DNA of 64,000 nt. Origin: Amycolatopsis methanolica 239. GTDB lineage: Bacteria; Actinomycetota; Actinomycetes; Mycobacteriales; Pseudonocardiaceae. Numbering within the stretch: position 1 is the stretch's first letter; every line of letters begins with the position of its first letter. Under the pieces are notes generated by a model. That model was not told the origin of the DNA. It ran no database searches and saw only the letters and a program-made list of their open reading frames with translations. Positions 18,136 to 26,804 of this stretch are shown one piece after another. Location: positions 1,674,001-1,738,000 of the forward strand of contig NZ_CP009110.1 of NCBI RefSeq assembly GCF_000739085.1, in the 5' to 3' direction. A program made the translations under genes and the position numbers.

Positions 18136-18963
18136 ATGCCCGCCGACTGGGAGGTCCGCGCGCCGCACCCGGAGTTGCGGTCCGCGATCACGCGCTACAT
18201 CGGCTACACGCAGCACGGCGTGACCCTCGGCACCCACCGAGGGCTGCCCTCCCGGCACGTCACCCTCGTCATCAGCCTCGCCGAGCCGATCCACTTCACC
18301 GCCATGCCCCGCGCGGACCAGTCACCCGGGCGCTTCGCCGCGGCGGTCGGCGGCATGCACACCGCGCCCGCCCTCATCGCCCAGGACGCCGTCCAGTCGG
18401 GCATCCACGTCGAGATCGACCCGCTCGCCGTGCCCGCCCTGTTCCACGTCTCCGCGGCCGATCTGTCCGGCTGCGTCGTCGACCTCGGCGAGCTGGGCCC
18501 GAAGCACCTCGCCGAGCAGCTCGCGGAGACGCCCACCTGGGCGACCCGCTTCGGCATCCTCGACGACGCCTTCCGCGGCGCCCTCGCCGGCCGCCGGCCC
18601 GCGCGGGAGGTCGGCTGGGCGTGGCGCCGCCTCACCGCGGCGGGCGGGCTGATCCGCGTCGAGGACCTCGCCGCCGAGGTCGGCTGGAGCCGCCGCCACT
18701 TCGCCGAACGCTTCCGCCGCGAGCTGGGCCTGCCGCCCAAGCAGGCCGCCCGCGTGCTGCGCTTCGAACGCGCCATCAGCAGGCTCCGCGAGGCGCCCAC
18801 GGACCTCGCCACCCTCGCCGTCGACTGCGGCTTCTACGACCAGGCCCACCTGTCCAACGAGTGGCGCGCGCTGGCCGGGTGCACGCCTCGCACCTGGATC
18901 GCCGAGGAGCTCCCGTTCCTCCAAGACCAGGGCGCCGCCGCGGACGCAGACTCGCAGGCATGA
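18136..18963 (+). CDS. AraC-family regulator with N-terminal sensing domain
   Basis: A 275-residue regulator. Residues ~1-150 form the beta-rich ligand domain typical of AraC proteins encoded beside VOC enzymes (ELRSAITRYIGYTQHGVTLG, LPSRHVTLVISLAEPI). Residues ~170-265 carry the double helix-turn-helix: IRVEDLAAEVGWSRRHFAER and DLATLAVDCGFYDQAHLSNE, ending C-T-P-R-T-W. It starts 4 bases after the Uma2 stop. Its TGA overlaps the ATG of the following VOC gene (ATGA), so regulator and enzyme are translationally coupled and probably act together. Confidence 0.9.
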   Translation: MPADWEVRAPHPELRSAITRYIGYTQHGVTLGTHRGLPSRHVTLVISLAEPIHFTAMPRADQSPGRFAAAVGGMHTAPALIAQDAVQSGIHVEIDPLAVPALFHVSAADLSGCVVDLGELGPKHLAEQLAETPTWATRFGILDDAFRGALAGRRPAREVGWAWRRLTAAGGLIRVEDLAAEVGWSRRHFAERFRRELGLPPKQAARVLRFERAISRLREAPTDLATLAVDCGFYDQAHLSNEWRALAGCTPRTWIAEELPFLQDQGAAADADSQA

Positions 18964-19355
18964 GCGAAAACCCACCCACCGTCTGGCCCGCCTTCCGCTA
19001 CGACGACGCGCGCGCCGCGCTGACGTTCCTCACCGAGGTGTTCGGCTTCCGCGAGGCGCTCGTCGTACCGGGGGAGGACGGGCAGATCGCCCACACCGAG
19101 CTGCGCTGGCCCGAGGGCGGCGGCGTCATGTTCGGCAGCACCAGCCACACCGACGGGGTCCACGGCGACACGAAGAACGCGGGCTCCGCGTACGTGGTCA
19201 CCGACCACGTCGACGAGATCCACGACCGCGTGCGCCAGGCCGGTGCGGAGATCGTCGCGCCCCTCCACGGCACCGACTACGGCTCCCACACGTTCACCGC
19301 CCGCGATCCGGAGGGCAACCTGTGGACCTTCGGGACCTACCGCGGGGCACCTTGA
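18960..19355 (+). CDS. VOC-family protein (PhnB/glyoxalase type) coupled to AraC regulator
   Basis: A single-domain 131-residue VOC protein: T-V-W-P-A-F-R-Y-D-D-A-R-A-A, then FLTEVFGFREAL, a mid-domain HTELRWPEGGGVMFGS, and the C-terminal half D-V-D-E-I-H-D-R-V-R-Q-A-G-A ending ARDPEGNLWTFGTY. This subgroup often pairs with AraC regulators and may handle electrophiles or antibiotics; the substrate is unknown. The start overlaps the regulator stop by four bases. Confidence 0.88.
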   Translation: MSENPPTVWPAFRYDDARAALTFLTEVFGFREALVVPGEDGQIAHTELRWPEGGGVMFGSTSHTDGVHGDTKNAGSAYVVTDHVDEIHDRVRQAGAEIVAPLHGTDYGSHTFTARDPEGNLWTFGTYRGAP

Positions 19356-19397
19356 TCCCCCACGATTTCCCGTTCCACCACTCCATCTGGCAATCTG

Positions 19398-20258
19398 GTG
19401 GATGTGTTGCGGCTTGCCGGTGCACGGCTGCTCAGTGATCGGGATCATCCCGTGGTCCGCGCCGTGCTCGCGGCGGACCCGGTGGCCAGTTGCATGGTCA
19501 GCGCGCGCGTCGAGGTGGCCGGTCTGGACCCCTGGCGCCTCGGCGGCGAGCTGTGGGCCGCCGACTACCGCGGCGCCCGTGGCGGCCGGCTGCCCGGCCT
19601 GTGCTTCTCCGGCCCGAACCTGATCCCGTTGCGCGGCAACGCCGCGGCCCTGCGGTCCTTCGCCGACCGGGCCCTGCGCAAGCAACGTGTGTGTTCCTCG
19701 CTGGTCGGCCCGGCCGAGCAGGTCCTTGGGTTGTGGGACGAGCTGGCGGGGGAGTGGGGCCCCGCCCGCGAGGTCCGCGACGACCAGCCGCTGATGGCGA
19801 TGGACGCCCAGCCCGCGGTGGGGCCGGACCCGCTGGTGCGCCCGGTGCGCCCGGACGAGCTGGAACGGTACCTGCCTGCCGCGATCGCGATGTTCATCGA
19901 GGAGGTCGGCGTCGACCCGCGCGCCGGTGACGGTGGCGTGAGCTACCGCGCCCGCGTCGCGGAACTGATCTCCAGCGGCCGCGCCTTCGCCCGGTTCGAG
20001 AACGGCGAGGTCGTGTTCAAGGCCGAGATCGGCGCGATGTCCCGCAGCGTCGGCCAGATCCAGGGGGTCTGGGTGCGGCCGGACCGGCGCGGGCACGGCC
20101 TCGGCACGTCCGGCACGGCGGCCGTGGTGAGCCGGCTCGTCAACGGGCTCGGCCGCACCGCCAGCCTGTACGTGAACAGCTTCAACAGCCCCGCGCTCGC
20201 CGCGTACCGGCGCATCGGGTTCAGCCAGGTCGGCCGGTACGCGACCGTGCTGTTCTGA
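19398..20258 (+). CDS. GNAT-family N-acetyltransferase with DUF4081 domain (Rv2867c-like)
   Basis: The 286-residue protein combines an N-terminal DUF4081 domain (LRLAGARLLSDRDHPVVRAV to about residue 130) with a C-terminal GNAT domain. The GNAT acetyl-CoA loop is visible near residue 220: QIQGVWVRPDRRGHGLGTSG, followed by SLYVNSFNSPALAAYRRIGF. Conserved across actinobacteria close to ispG and map; the acceptor is unknown. The GTG at 19398 gives the conserved V-D-V-L-R-L-A-G beginning; no strong ribosome site is seen. Confidence 0.88.
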   Translation: MDVLRLAGARLLSDRDHPVVRAVLAADPVASCMVSARVEVAGLDPWRLGGELWAADYRGARGGRLPGLCFSGPNLIPLRGNAAALRSFADRALRKQRVCSSLVGPAEQVLGLWDELAGEWGPAREVRDDQPLMAMDAQPAVGPDPLVRPVRPDELERYLPAAIAMFIEEVGVDPRAGDGGVSYRARVAELISSGRAFARFENGEVVFKAEIGAMSRSVGQIQGVWVRPDRRGHGLGTSGTAAVVSRLVNGLGRTASLYVNSFNSPALAAYRRIGFSQVGRYATVLF

Positions 20259-20291
20259 CCGGGCTCACGGCCGCGCCGCCCGCGGGGGTCG

Positions 20292-20303
20292 TAGGGTGGA
20301 GTC
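20292..20303 (+). promoter_or_regulatory. -10 element immediately upstream of map
   Basis: TAGGGT at 20292-20297 fits TAnnnT and ends six bases before the map ATG, predicting a leaderless transcript. The GGTGGAG overlapping it is too close to the start for a normal ribosome site. Confidence 0.45.
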
Positions 20304-21161
20304 ATGTCCCAGCGTGCTCCGTTGACCCCTGGCGTCCAGACGCCGCGCCGCCCCGTGCCAGCCAGCATTCCGCGCCCCGAATACGTGGACAAGCCGGCGC
20401 CGAAGCGGGACACCGGCAACGGCGTGCGCACGCCCGAGGTCATCGAGGCCATGCGCGTGGCGGGCAAGATCGCGGCGCAGGCGCTGGAGGAGGGCGGCAA
20501 GGCCGTCAAGCCGGGCAACACCACCGACGACGTCGACAAGGTGGTGCACGAGTTCCTGCTCGACCACAAGGCATACCCGTCGACCCTCGGCTACCGCGGC
20601 TTCCCGAAGTCCTGCTGCACCTCGCTCAACGAGGTCATCTGCCACGGCATCCCGGACTCGACGGTGATCCAGGACGGCGACATCTGCAACATCGACGTCA
20701 CCGCCTACATCGGCGGCGTGCACGGCGACACGAACGCCACGTTCTGCGCCGGTGACGTCTCGGAGGAGGTGCGGCTGCTGGTCGAGCGCACCCACGAGGC
20801 GACGATGCGCGCGATCAAGGCCGTGCGGCCGGGCCGCCAGCTGAACGTGATCGGCCGCGTCATCGAGTCCTACGCCAAGCGCTTCGGCTACGGCGTGGTG
20901 CGCGACTTCACCGGGCACGGCGTCGGCCCGGCCTTCCACACCGCGCCGACCGTGCTGCACTACGAGGACCCGTCGGTGACCACGGTGATCGAGGAGGGCA
21001 TGACCTTCACGATCGAGCCGATGATCACCCTGGGCGCCATCGACTACGACATCTGGGACGACGACTGGACGGTCACCACCAAGGACAAGAGCTGGACGGC
21101 CCAGTTCGAGCACACCCTGGTGGTGACCGCGACCGGCGCGGAGATCCTCACGCTTCCCTGA
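20304..21161 (+). CDS. map: Methionine aminopeptidase, type I
   Basis: Removes N-terminal methionine from nascent proteins. The 285-residue protein has a ~40-residue N-terminal extension with [15 protein letters not shown], a Pro-rich segment typical of the actinobacterial MapB-like form, then the M24 pita-bread fold. All five metal ligands are present: Asp131 (NIDVTAY), Asp142 (HGDTNATF), His205 (GHGVGPAFH), Glu238 (FTIEPM) and Glu269 (QFEHTLVV). Its 3' end overlaps the convergent FadR-type gene by 14 bases. Position near ispG matches mapB in mycobacteria. Confidence 0.96.
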   Translation: MSQRAPLTPGVQTPRRPVPASIPRPEYVDKPAPKRDTGNGVRTPEVIEAMRVAGKIAAQALEEGGKAVKPGNTTDDVDKVVHEFLLDHKAYPSTLGYRGFPKSCCTSLNEVICHGIPDSTVIQDGDICNIDVTAYIGGVHGDTNATFCAGDVSEEVRLLVERTHEATMRAIKAVRPGRQLNVIGRVIESYAKRFGYGVVRDFTGHGVGPAFHTAPTVLHYEDPSVTTVIEEGMTFTIEPMITLGAIDYDIWDDDWTVTTKDKSWTAQFEHTLVVTATGAEILTLP

Positions 21162-21816
21162 TCAGGGAGTCCAGGAAGCCCGCGGCCTCGGCCATCGCGC
21201 GCTCGGCGTCGCGTGCCGCGATGGCCTCCAGCAGGCCGCGGTGGCCGATCGCCTCGGACTCCGGCAGGTGGGTGTCCGTCGTGGCCGCGACGCTCGCGGT
21301 CACGGCCTCCAGGATCCCGCGGTAGAGCTCGGTGAGCAGGTCGTTGTGGGCGGCACGCACGACAGCGAGGTGGAACTCGGTGTCGGCGTGCACGTACGTC
21401 TCGATGTCCTCGACGCGGTAGGCCGCATCGCGCCGGTCCAGCAGTTCGGTGATGGCCGTCAGTTCCTCGTCGGTGCGCACGGTCGCGGCCAGCCGCGCGG
21501 CCTCGACTTCCAGCGCGCGCCGCACGCCGAGCACCTCGCGCAGCTCCGAGCCGCAGAGCCGGCGGATCGCGCCGGACACCTCACTCGTCGCGCGCACGTA
21601 GGTGCCGTCGCCCTGACGCACCTCCAGCAGCCCGCTGTGCGCGAGCGCGCGCACCGCTTCGCGGACCGTGTTTCGACCCACACCGAGGCTTTCGGCGAGC
21701 GCCGCCTCGGTGGGTATCCGTTGCCCGAGCGGCCATTCGCCCTGTGCGATGGCGTCCCTGAGCTGCCCGATCACCTGGTCGACGAGACCGGTCCGGCGGG
21801 TCGTGGCGAGTGGCAC
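21148..21816 (-). CDS. FadR-subfamily GntR transcriptional regulator
   Basis: A 222-residue regulator with an N-terminal winged helix ([20 protein letters not shown], then [20 protein letters not shown] and [12 protein letters not shown], residues ~10-75) and a C-terminal all-helical FCD domain (residues ~90-215) with conserved acidic and His residues, including [16 protein letters not shown], which often binds a metal and a carboxylate ligand. It is divergent from an MFS transporter, and a consensus FadR-type site lies in the 48-base gap, so it probably controls that transporter and itself. GTG start at 21816. Confidence 0.92.
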   Translation of the reverse strand: MPLATTRRTGLVDQVIGQLRDAIAQGEWPLGQRIPTEAALAESLGVGRNTVREAVRALAHSGLLEVRQGDGTYVRATSEVSGAIRRLCGSELREVLGVRRALEVEAARLAATVRTDEELTAITELLDRRDAAYRVEDIETYVHADTEFHLAVVRAAHNDLLTELYRGILEAVTASVAATTDTHLPESEAIGHRGLLEAIAARDAERAMAEAAGFLDSLIREA

Positions 21817-21847
21817 GGGGATATCCCTTCACCCGATCATCCTACGT

Positions 21848-21864
21848 TTGTCATACTAGCCCCT
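21848..21864 (+). promoter_or_regulatory. FadR-type operator and -10 element at the divergent MFS promoter
   Basis: TTGTCATACTA at 21848-21858 matches the FadR-group operator form tnGTnnnACna exactly (GT at 21850, AC at 21855). It overlaps CATACT (21852-21857), a -10-like hexamer seven bases before the transporter GTG at 21865. A regulator bound here would cover the transcription start. Confidence 0.6.
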
Positions 21865-23079
21865 GTGACGGTCAATGATGAGGCATCGGTGCAGGCGAAG
21901 ACGCGCGTCCCCGCGTCGCGGGTGCTCATCGGCACCGGGCTGCTCGGCGTGGCGGTCCTGCTGGCCGCGCTGAACCTAAGGCCTGCGGTGACCAGCGTCG
22001 GCGCGGTGCTTGACGAGATGCGCGACACGCTGGGGGCCTCCGCGACGTGGGCCGGTGCGCTGACGACCGCGCCCGGGCTGTGCTTCGCGCTGGCCGGCCT
22101 GACCGCTCCGCTGGTCGCCCGCCGACTGGGGATCGCGGCGGCCGTGGCGCTCGCGCTCGCGTTGCTCGCCGGGGGCCTGGTGCTGCGGGTGCTCGACGGA
22201 CCGCTGGTGGTGCTGGGCGGGACGCTGATCGGCACCGCGGGGATCGCGCTGGCGAACGTGCTGATCCCGGTCGTGGTCAAGGAGTCCTTCGCGACGCGGA
22301 TCGGCCTGATGACCGGCCTCTACACCGGCGCGCTGCAAGCCGGCGGCGCGCTGGGCTCCGCGCTGACCCCGCCGCTGGACAGCGCGTTCGGCGGGTGGCG
22401 GCCCGGGCTCGGCAGCTGGGCGGTGCTGGCCGTGGCGGCGCTCGTGCTGTGGCTGGTCGCCGCGCGCACCCGGTCCGGCGGCCCGACGTCAGGTGAGAAC
22501 GCGACCGCCGCGCGGTCGTTGTTCCGCAGCCCGCTGGCGTGGGTCGTGACGATCTTCTTCGGCATGCAGGCCTGCCTGGCCTACATCGTGATGGGCTGGC
22601 TGCCGCAGGTGCTGATGGACGCGGGCGTCAGCCGCGCCGACGCGGGCCTGCTGATGGGCCTGGTGTCGCTGCTCGGCCTGCCGGTGAGCCTGATCGTGCC
22701 GCCGCTGGCCGCGAAGCGGGGCAGCCAGAGCGGGTGGATCCTGCTGCTCGGCGTGTTCGGCATCGCGGGCGTGATTGGCCTGATGGTCGCGCCGGAGGCC
22801 GCGCCGCTGCTGTGGTCGATCTTCCTGGGCATCGGGATGGCCGTGTTCTCGCTCGCGCTGACCACGATCGCGCTGCGGGCCCGCACGGGCGCCGAGACGG
22901 CGAAGCTGTCCGCGATGGCGCAGGGGATCGGCTACCTGCTGGCCGCGGTGGGCCCGTTCCTGTTCGGCCTGTTGCACGACGTGACGCACGGGTGGAGCGT
23001 GCCGTTCGCGATGCTGCTCGCCGTGGTGGTGGGGCAGATGGTGTTCGGCTTCTTCGCGGGACGGCCGCGCTACGTCTGA
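21865..23079 (+). CDS. MFS transporter of the CynX/NimT type
   Basis: A 404-residue major facilitator with about 12 membrane helices. N-terminal LNLRPAVTSVGAVLDEMRD after helix 1, LVARRLG in the 2-3 loop, VLIPVVVKESFATRIGLMTG in helices 4-5 and the central charged loop are characteristic of the CynX/NimT (cyanate, 2-nitroimidazole) group, which exports small anions or drugs. Substrate unknown. The GTG at 21865 is the first start after the overlapping operator; it is divergent from and probably controlled by the FadR-type regulator. The gene ends 6 bases before the convergent mtr stop. Confidence 0.88.
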   Translation: MTVNDEASVQAKTRVPASRVLIGTGLLGVAVLLAALNLRPAVTSVGAVLDEMRDTLGASATWAGALTTAPGLCFALAGLTAPLVARRLGIAAAVALALALLAGGLVLRVLDGPLVVLGGTLIGTAGIALANVLIPVVVKESFATRIGLMTGLYTGALQAGGALGSALTPPLDSAFGGWRPGLGSWAVLAVAALVLWLVAARTRSGGPTSGENATAARSLFRSPLAWVVTIFFGMQACLAYIVMGWLPQVLMDAGVSRADAGLLMGLVSLLGLPVSLIVPPLAAKRGSQSGWILLLGVFGIAGVIGLMVAPEAAPLLWSIFLGIGMAVFSLALTTIALRARTGAETAKLSAMAQGIGYLLAAVGPFLFGLLHDVTHGWSVPFAMLLAVVVGQMVFGFFAGRPRYV

Positions 23080-23085
23080 CGCCGC

Positions 23086-24477
23086 TCAGAGCGGCAGGTT
23101 CAGCAGCGCGTTCTCGATCAGCTCGGGCATCGCGGGGTGGATCCAGTACTGGCCGCGTGCCATGGACTTCGCGTCGAGGCCGAAGCTCATCGCCTGGATC
23201 AGCGGCTGGATCACCGTCGGCGCCTGCGGGCCGATGATGTGCGCCCCGATCAGCTGCCCGGTCGACGGGTCAGCCAGCAGCTTCGCGAACCCGCTGGTGT
23301 CCTCCATCGCCCAGCCGTACGCGATGCCGGCGTAGTCCTGTTTGGACGTCACGTACGGCACGCCCTGCGCCCGCGCCTCCTGCTCGGTCAGGCCCACCGA
23401 GGCGATCTGCGGCGACGTGAACACCGCGTGCGGCACGAACCGGTGGTCGGCCGTCATCGGCGACTCCGGGTTCAGCAGGTTGTGCTGCACGACCCGCGCC
23501 TCGTGGTTCGCCACGTGCTTCAGCTCGTACGGCGACGAGATGTCGCCCAGCGCGTAGATGCCCTCGACCGCGGTCTCCTGGTGGTCGTCGACCACCACGT
23601 GCCCCGCCTCGGTCGTCGTCACGCCCGTCGCGGCCACGTCCAGCAGGTCGGTGTTCGGACGGCGCCCGATGGCGATCAGCAGCTCGTCCGCCTCGACGGT
23701 TTCGGCGCCCGCCGGCCCCTCCAGCTCCACCGCGACACCCGTGCCCGACGGCCGCACCCGCACCGCCTTCCGGTTGAGCCGCACGTGGAACCGCTGTGCC
23801 GCGAGCTCGGTGAACCGCTCGCTGATGTCGAAGTCCTCGCCGCGCAGCAACGCGCCGGACCGGGCCACCAGCGTGACCTCGACCCCGAACGAGCGGAACA
23901 CGTGCGCGAATTCCGCGGCGATGAACCCGCTGCCGATGATCACCATCCGCGCGGGCAGCGCGTCGAGCCGCATCACGGTGTCCGAGGTGTGGTACCGGAC
24001 GTCCTCGAGCCCGGGCAGGTCCGGTACCACCGGCCGCCCGCCCGCGGCGAGCACGAACTTGTCCGCGGTGACGACCTCGTCCGGCCGCCCGTCCGCGAAC
24101 GACACCGTCAGCTCCTTGTGCCCGGTGAACCGCCCCTGGCCCTCGTACACGGTGACGCCGGCGTTGTCCTCGTGGTTTTTCCGGTACTCGCGCCCGCCCT
24201 CGGCGATCGGGTCGATGCGGCCGAAGATCCGGTCGCGCACGTCGGTCCAACGCACCTTGTCCAGCGTCTCGTCGACGCCGAACCGGCTGGCCACCGACGG
24301 CGTCGCGGCCACGTCCGCGGCGTGCACGAACATCTTCGTCGGGATGCACCCGACGTTCAGGCACGTGCCGCCGAACACGCCCTTCTCCACGATCGCCGTC
24401 TTCCAGCCCGCGAAACGGGGGTCGAGGATCGAGTTCCCCGAGCCGGTTCCGACGATCACCAGGTCGTAGTGGGGCAC
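23086..24477 (-). CDS. mtr: Mycothione reductase
   Basis: FAD and NADPH-dependent disulfide reductase that keeps mycothiol, the actinobacterial glutathione analogue, reduced. The 463-residue protein has the FAD motif LVIVGTGSGNSILDPRFAGW, the redox pair Cys39-Cys44 in GGTCLNVGCIPTK, an NADPH motif (VIIGSGFIAAEFAHVF, about residue 175), and a C-terminal Y-W-I-H-P-A-M-P-E-L-I-E-N-A with the catalytic His-Glu. The S-G-N-S insertion after GTG distinguishes Mtr from lipoamide dehydrogenases. GTG 24477 has GGGAGGT six bases upstream; the TTG at 24492 would overlap that site. Confidence 0.95.
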   Translation of the reverse strand: MPHYDLVIVGTGSGNSILDPRFAGWKTAIVEKGVFGGTCLNVGCIPTKMFVHAADVAATPSVASRFGVDETLDKVRWTDVRDRIFGRIDPIAEGGREYRKNHEDNAGVTVYEGQGRFTGHKELTVSFADGRPDEVVTADKFVLAAGGRPVVPDLPGLEDVRYHTSDTVMRLDALPARMVIIGSGFIAAEFAHVFRSFGVEVTLVARSGALLRGEDFDISERFTELAAQRFHVRLNRKAVRVRPSGTGVAVELEGPAGAETVEADELLIAIGRRPNTDLLDVAATGVTTTEAGHVVVDDHQETAVEGIYALGDISSPYELKHVANHEARVVQHNLLNPESPMTADHRFVPHAVFTSPQIASVGLTEQEARAQGVPYVTSKQDYAGIAYGWAMEDTSGFAKLLADPSTGQLIGAHIIGPQAPTVIQPLIQAMSFGLDAKSMARGQYWIHPAMPELIENALLNLPL

Positions 24478-24541
24478 GTGATTACCTCCCAAGCAGTCCG
24501 CACCGGTACAACCGGGCCGGACCCGGAATCTGTTCCCGTTC

Positions 24542-25378
24542 CTACCCGCCGGTGGCCGTGAAATGCATCCGGTCCACCGGCTCCCGCCACGCGCCGCCCC
24601 AGTCCCAGCCGACCGCGGCGAACGCCCGCACGGTCGCGTCGCCCGCCTCCACCATGCCCGGCCGCACCCACGAGCGGTCCAGGTACGCCGAGGCGAGTTC
24701 CGGCAGCACCACGTCGCCCTTGGTGTAGGGGTTGCAGAACGGGTTCAGGTCGATCGCCAGACCGTACGCGTGGGCCGACCAGTTCGTCTGACCGCGCACC
24801 GGGCGGCACACGAAGGCGCTGGTGTTGTTGCCGTCCCCGGTCGGCGGCGCGTCGAGTTCGGCGGGCGAGGTGACGCGCATCTCCTCGATCGGGAACCGCG
24901 CCGCGAACAGCTGCCCGAACACGCGGGTCACGTCCTCCGCGACGGACGCGCCCACGAGCATCTCGCCGGTGTGCGGCTTCCCGTCGAAGCCCCAGAACGA
25001 CATCGTCAGGTACCGCAGTGCGGACGCGGCCACCGGGCACGCCTGCTGCCAGGTGCTGCGGGCCAGCACGTCGGCCGGGACCGCGCTGACCGTGGACGCG
25101 TAGCGGCCGTCCGCGGGCGGTGGCAGGAAGTCCCGCGTCGGCAGGCGGCGTTCGCGCAGGACGGCCGGGGTCGGCTGGACCTCGCCGAAGCCGTCCGGGC
25201 GGCGGGGCAGCGTCGTCGCGCCGACGGTCCACGCCGGTGCGGTGGACGTGGTGGTCGGCGGCGTCGTGGTCGTGGCTGCCGGGGGAGTCGGCGAGGGCGC
25301 GGGCGGGGGTGGCGGCTCGGGTGGGGCGCCGCACGCCACGAGCCCGAGCGCCAGCAGGAGCGCCACGATTCCTCGCAC
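24542..25378 (-). CDS. Lipoprotein M15-family D-Ala-D-Ala carboxypeptidase-like protein
   Basis: A 278-residue exported lipoprotein with signal peptide MRGIVALLLALGLVAC (lipobox Cys16), a ~35-residue Pro/Thr linker and an M15 peptidase domain. Zinc motif SxHxxGxAxD is present as SAHAYGLAIDLNPFCNP, with D-R-M-H-F near the C-terminus as the third ligand. The family trims peptidoglycan stem peptides; here it is tethered outside the membrane. It lies 64 bases beyond mtr on the same strand and is divergent from the secreted trypsin. The last visible ORF residue is at 24542. Confidence 0.87.
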   Translation of the reverse strand: MRGIVALLLALGLVACGAPPEPPPPPAPSPTPPAATTTTPPTTTSTAPAWTVGATTLPRRPDGFGEVQPTPAVLRERRLPTRDFLPPPADGRYASTVSAVPADVLARSTWQQACPVAASALRYLTMSFWGFDGKPHTGEMLVGASVAEDVTRVFGQLFAARFPIEEMRVTSPAELDAPPTGDGNNTSAFVCRPVRGQTNWSAHAYGLAIDLNPFCNPYTKGDVVLPELASAYLDRSWVRPGMVEAGDATVRAFAAVGWDWGGAWREPVDRMHFTATGG

Positions 25379-25537
25379 GTCTCCAGCTTCGCAGAGCCGG
25401 AGTCCACCCGATCCAGTGACACCGGTTCCGGGCCCTTGTCGATTACTGTATGTGCGGAAATCTCACGCCCCGAAGTCGTTTCCGACGATCGGGTGCGGCA
25501 CCGGGGGACATCGAGCTTTTCCGAAGGGAGCGCGCGC
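25379..25537. promoter_or_regulatory. Divergent promoter region, lipoprotein / trypsin
   Basis: TACTGT at 25444-25449 fits TAnnnT and could serve the protease, giving an ~80-base leader with GAAGGGAG before its ATG. I see no matching -35 and no clear element for the lipoprotein gene. Confidence 0.35.
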
Positions 25538-26347
25538 ATGGCGAAGCACCGCCGACGCGACCGCAAGTTCCGCCTGGCGCTGACGGCGGTCATCACCGCC
25601 GCCGCGTTCGTGCCGGTGGTGGCGGCGGCCATGCCGAGCACCGGCGCCCGCCCGAACATCGTCGGCGGCACCGAGGCGTCCACCAGCAGCTACCCGTTCG
25701 CGGTGTACCTGACCGACAAGAGCGGCAACCAGTTCTGCGGCGGTGTCATCGTCAGCGCGACCGCGGTGGCCACCGCGGCGCACTGCGCCAACGCCGTGAA
25801 GCGCGCGGACCTGCGGGTCGTCGCGGGCCGCACCGACAAGCGCACGAACGACGGCAAGACCGTGTCGGTGCGCGAGGTGTGGGTGCCCGACTCGTTCTCC
25901 GACCCCGGCAAGGGCGACGACGTCGCGGTGCTCAAGCTCGCGCAGAGCCTGCCGTACCGGCCGGTGGAGCTGCCCAGCGACGACTCGCTGTACGCCGAGG
26001 GCACCCAGGCGACGGTGCTGGGCTGGGGCCGCACCTCCGACGGCGGGCCGCGCTCGGACGTGCTGCGCAAGGCCGAGGTGCCGCTGCTCAGCGACTCCGG
26101 CTGCCGCGCCAGCTACTCGAACTACGACTCCCGGTCGATGGTGTGCGCCGGCTACCCGGACGGCAAGATCGACGCCTGCCAGGGCGACTCGGGCGGTCCG
26201 CTGGTCGTCGGCGGCACGCTCATCGGGCTCGTGTCGTGGGGCGACGGCTGCGCGCAGGCGGGCAAACCGGGCGTTTACACCCGCGTGCTCACCTACGTCA
26301 ACGAGATTCGCCGCGAAGCCGAGTCGTCGCGGCTCGTGTTCTGGTAG
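25538..26347 (+). CDS. Secreted trypsin-like serine protease (S1 family)
   Basis: A 269-residue extracellular protease. A basic N-terminus and hydrophobic stretch (FRLALTAVITAAAFVPVVAA) form the signal peptide, followed by a short propeptide; the mature chain would begin at Ile41 (IVGGTEASTSS). The triad is His82 (TAAHC), Asp128 (DDVAVLKL) and Ser218 (GDSGGP). Asp212, six residues before the Ser, predicts cleavage after Arg/Lys. Six cysteines pair as in Streptomyces trypsins. The propeptide junction is Asn-Ile, not Arg-Ile, so activation would need a different protease. GAAGGGAG precedes the ATG. Confidence 0.94.
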   Translation: MAKHRRRDRKFRLALTAVITAAAFVPVVAAAMPSTGARPNIVGGTEASTSSYPFAVYLTDKSGNQFCGGVIVSATAVATAAHCANAVKRADLRVVAGRTDKRTNDGKTVSVREVWVPDSFSDPGKGDDVAVLKLAQSLPYRPVELPSDDSLYAEGTQATVLGWGRTSDGGPRSDVLRKAEVPLLSDSGCRASYSNYDSRSMVCAGYPDGKIDACQGDSGGPLVVGGTLIGLVSWGDGCAQAGKPGVYTRVLTYVNEIRREAESSRLVFW

Positions 26348-26357
26348 TCAGGAGTCC

Positions 26358-26804
26358 GTGAACCCCGACAGAGGCGTCCGCGGACCGGACCTGACCACGC
26401 AGCAGCTGTACGACATCCTCCGGCTCCGGGTGGAGGTGTTCGTCGTGGAGCAGACCTGCCCGTACCCCGAGCTGGACGGGCGCGACCTGCTCCCGACGAC
26501 CCGCCACTTCTGGATCGACGGGCCCGAAGGCATCGAGTCCTACCTGCGGGTGCTCGACGACGGGGACGGCGTCCAGCGCATCGGCCGGGTTGTCACCGCG
26601 AAGCACGCCCGGGGCCGGGGCCTCGCCGCACGCCTGATGACCGCCGCGCTGATCTCGGTCGGCGACGCGGACAGCGTGCTCGACGCGCAGACCTACGCCC
26701 GCGGTTTCTACGAGAAGTTCGGGTACGTCGCGGAGGGCGACGAGTTCGACGAGGACGGCATCCCGCACATCACGATGCGGCGCCGGCTGGCGCCGATTCG
26801 CTGA
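26358..26804 (+). CDS. ElaA-type GNAT acetyltransferase
   Basis: A compact 148-residue GNAT protein of the ElaA family: LYDILRLRVEVFVVEQTCPY, ELDGRDLLPTTRHFW, the acetyl-CoA loop G-R-V-V-T-A-K-H-A-R-G-R-G-L-A near residue 78, and QTYARGFYEKFGYVAEGDEF with H-I-T-M at the end, all family-typical. Function unknown. It starts 10 bases after the trypsin stop and may be cotranscribed with it. Its 3' end overlaps bioF on the other strand by 35 bases. Confidence 0.9.
   Translation: MNPDRGVRGPDLTTQQLYDILRLRVEVFVVEQTCPYPELDGRDLLPTTRHFWIDGPEGIESYLRVLDDGDGVQRIGRVVTAKHARGRGLAARLMTAALISVGDADSVLDAQTYARGFYEKFGYVAEGDEFDEDGIPHITMRRRLAPIR

Noticed and set aside
21241..21864. Long N-terminal extension of the CynX-type MFS frame
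   Set aside because: Antisense of the FadR-type gene; hydrophobic transporter sequence begins after 21865 with a promoter just before it.
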